22,734 nucleotides of DNA from CAZMSD01 sp964568855 (GTDB taxonomy: Bacteria; CAIWAD01). Each line of letters starts with the position of its first letter. The stretch's first letter is position 1. A model generated the notes under the pieces. The model was not told the origin of the DNA. It searched no databases and saw only the letters and a list, made by a program, of their open reading frames with translations. A program made the position numbers and the translations under genes. This document shows positions 22,723 through 22,734 of the stretch, piece after piece. The stretch spans positions 1 to 22,734 of the forward strand of contig CAZMSD010000050.1 in NCBI GenBank assembly GCA_964568855.1, read 5' to 3'.

Positions 22723-22734
22723 GAGTCCGTGATT

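Noticed and set aside
1..22734. CRISPR arrays, tRNA or rRNA genes, insertion sequences
   Set aside because: I saw no regularly spaced repeats, no cloverleaf-like segments, no rRNA sequence and no transposase. The Xer protein is a housekeeping type in a core gene cluster and not an integrase beside an attachment site.

Overview
GC-rich bacterial chromosome segment. Three features point to the FCB/Fibrobacteres-Chlorobi-Bacteroidetes-like candidate phyla (for example Krumholzibacteriota, Eisenbacteria or Delongbacteria relatives): a PorV-like outer-membrane barrel N-terminus, a very large secreted protein ending in a type IX-like sorting tail (residues around PNPFNPATRVNYSL), and several lipoproteins. 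The phylum is an inference from style and gene content; there is no rRNA in the window.

Layout. Positions 39-1076 (minus) hold one beta-barrel gene split by an in-frame TAA. An AT-rich divergent promoter region (about 1131-1200) separates it from an NhaC-type Na+/H+ antiporter (plus). Next comes a two-gene unit with ATGA overlap: a 2-TM potassium channel with an RCK domain, then a free-standing cyclic-nucleotide-binding protein. A second plus-strand pair encodes a large alpha/beta-hydrolase lipoprotein and a PQQ-type beta-propeller lipoprotein. It converges on a housekeeping minus-strand cluster, read 14815 to 8597: smg (DUF494), topA, a XerC/D recombinase, short hpf, hprK, a mannose-family PTS IIA and a IIB. 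An unrecognised membrane-anchored protein lies upstream of that cluster. From a divergent intergenic region rich in dyad symmetry (15758-16020), the plus strand continues with an XPB/Ssl2 helicase-associated-domain protein lacking a helicase motor, an adenosine deaminase behind a structured leader, and a 1081-residue secreted multidomain phospholipase-D-fold protein. The window ends with a minus-strand intrinsic terminator that must serve a gene beyond the right edge.

How genes fit together. The antiporter, K+ channel and cNMP sensor form an ion-homeostasis block. HprK, IIA and IIB are the regulatory part of a PTS phosphorelay, with no EI, HPr, IIC or IID in view. Smg-TopA-XerC-Hpf is a DNA topology, chromosome resolution and ribosome hibernation cluster.

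The most unusual signal is not a gene. A short motif, GTRAYAC (best form GTGATAC), is scattered over the window about 20 times by my eye count. It is often spelled with runs of locally rare synonymous codons, is never followed by C, and one copy contains the stop codon that splits the barrel gene.
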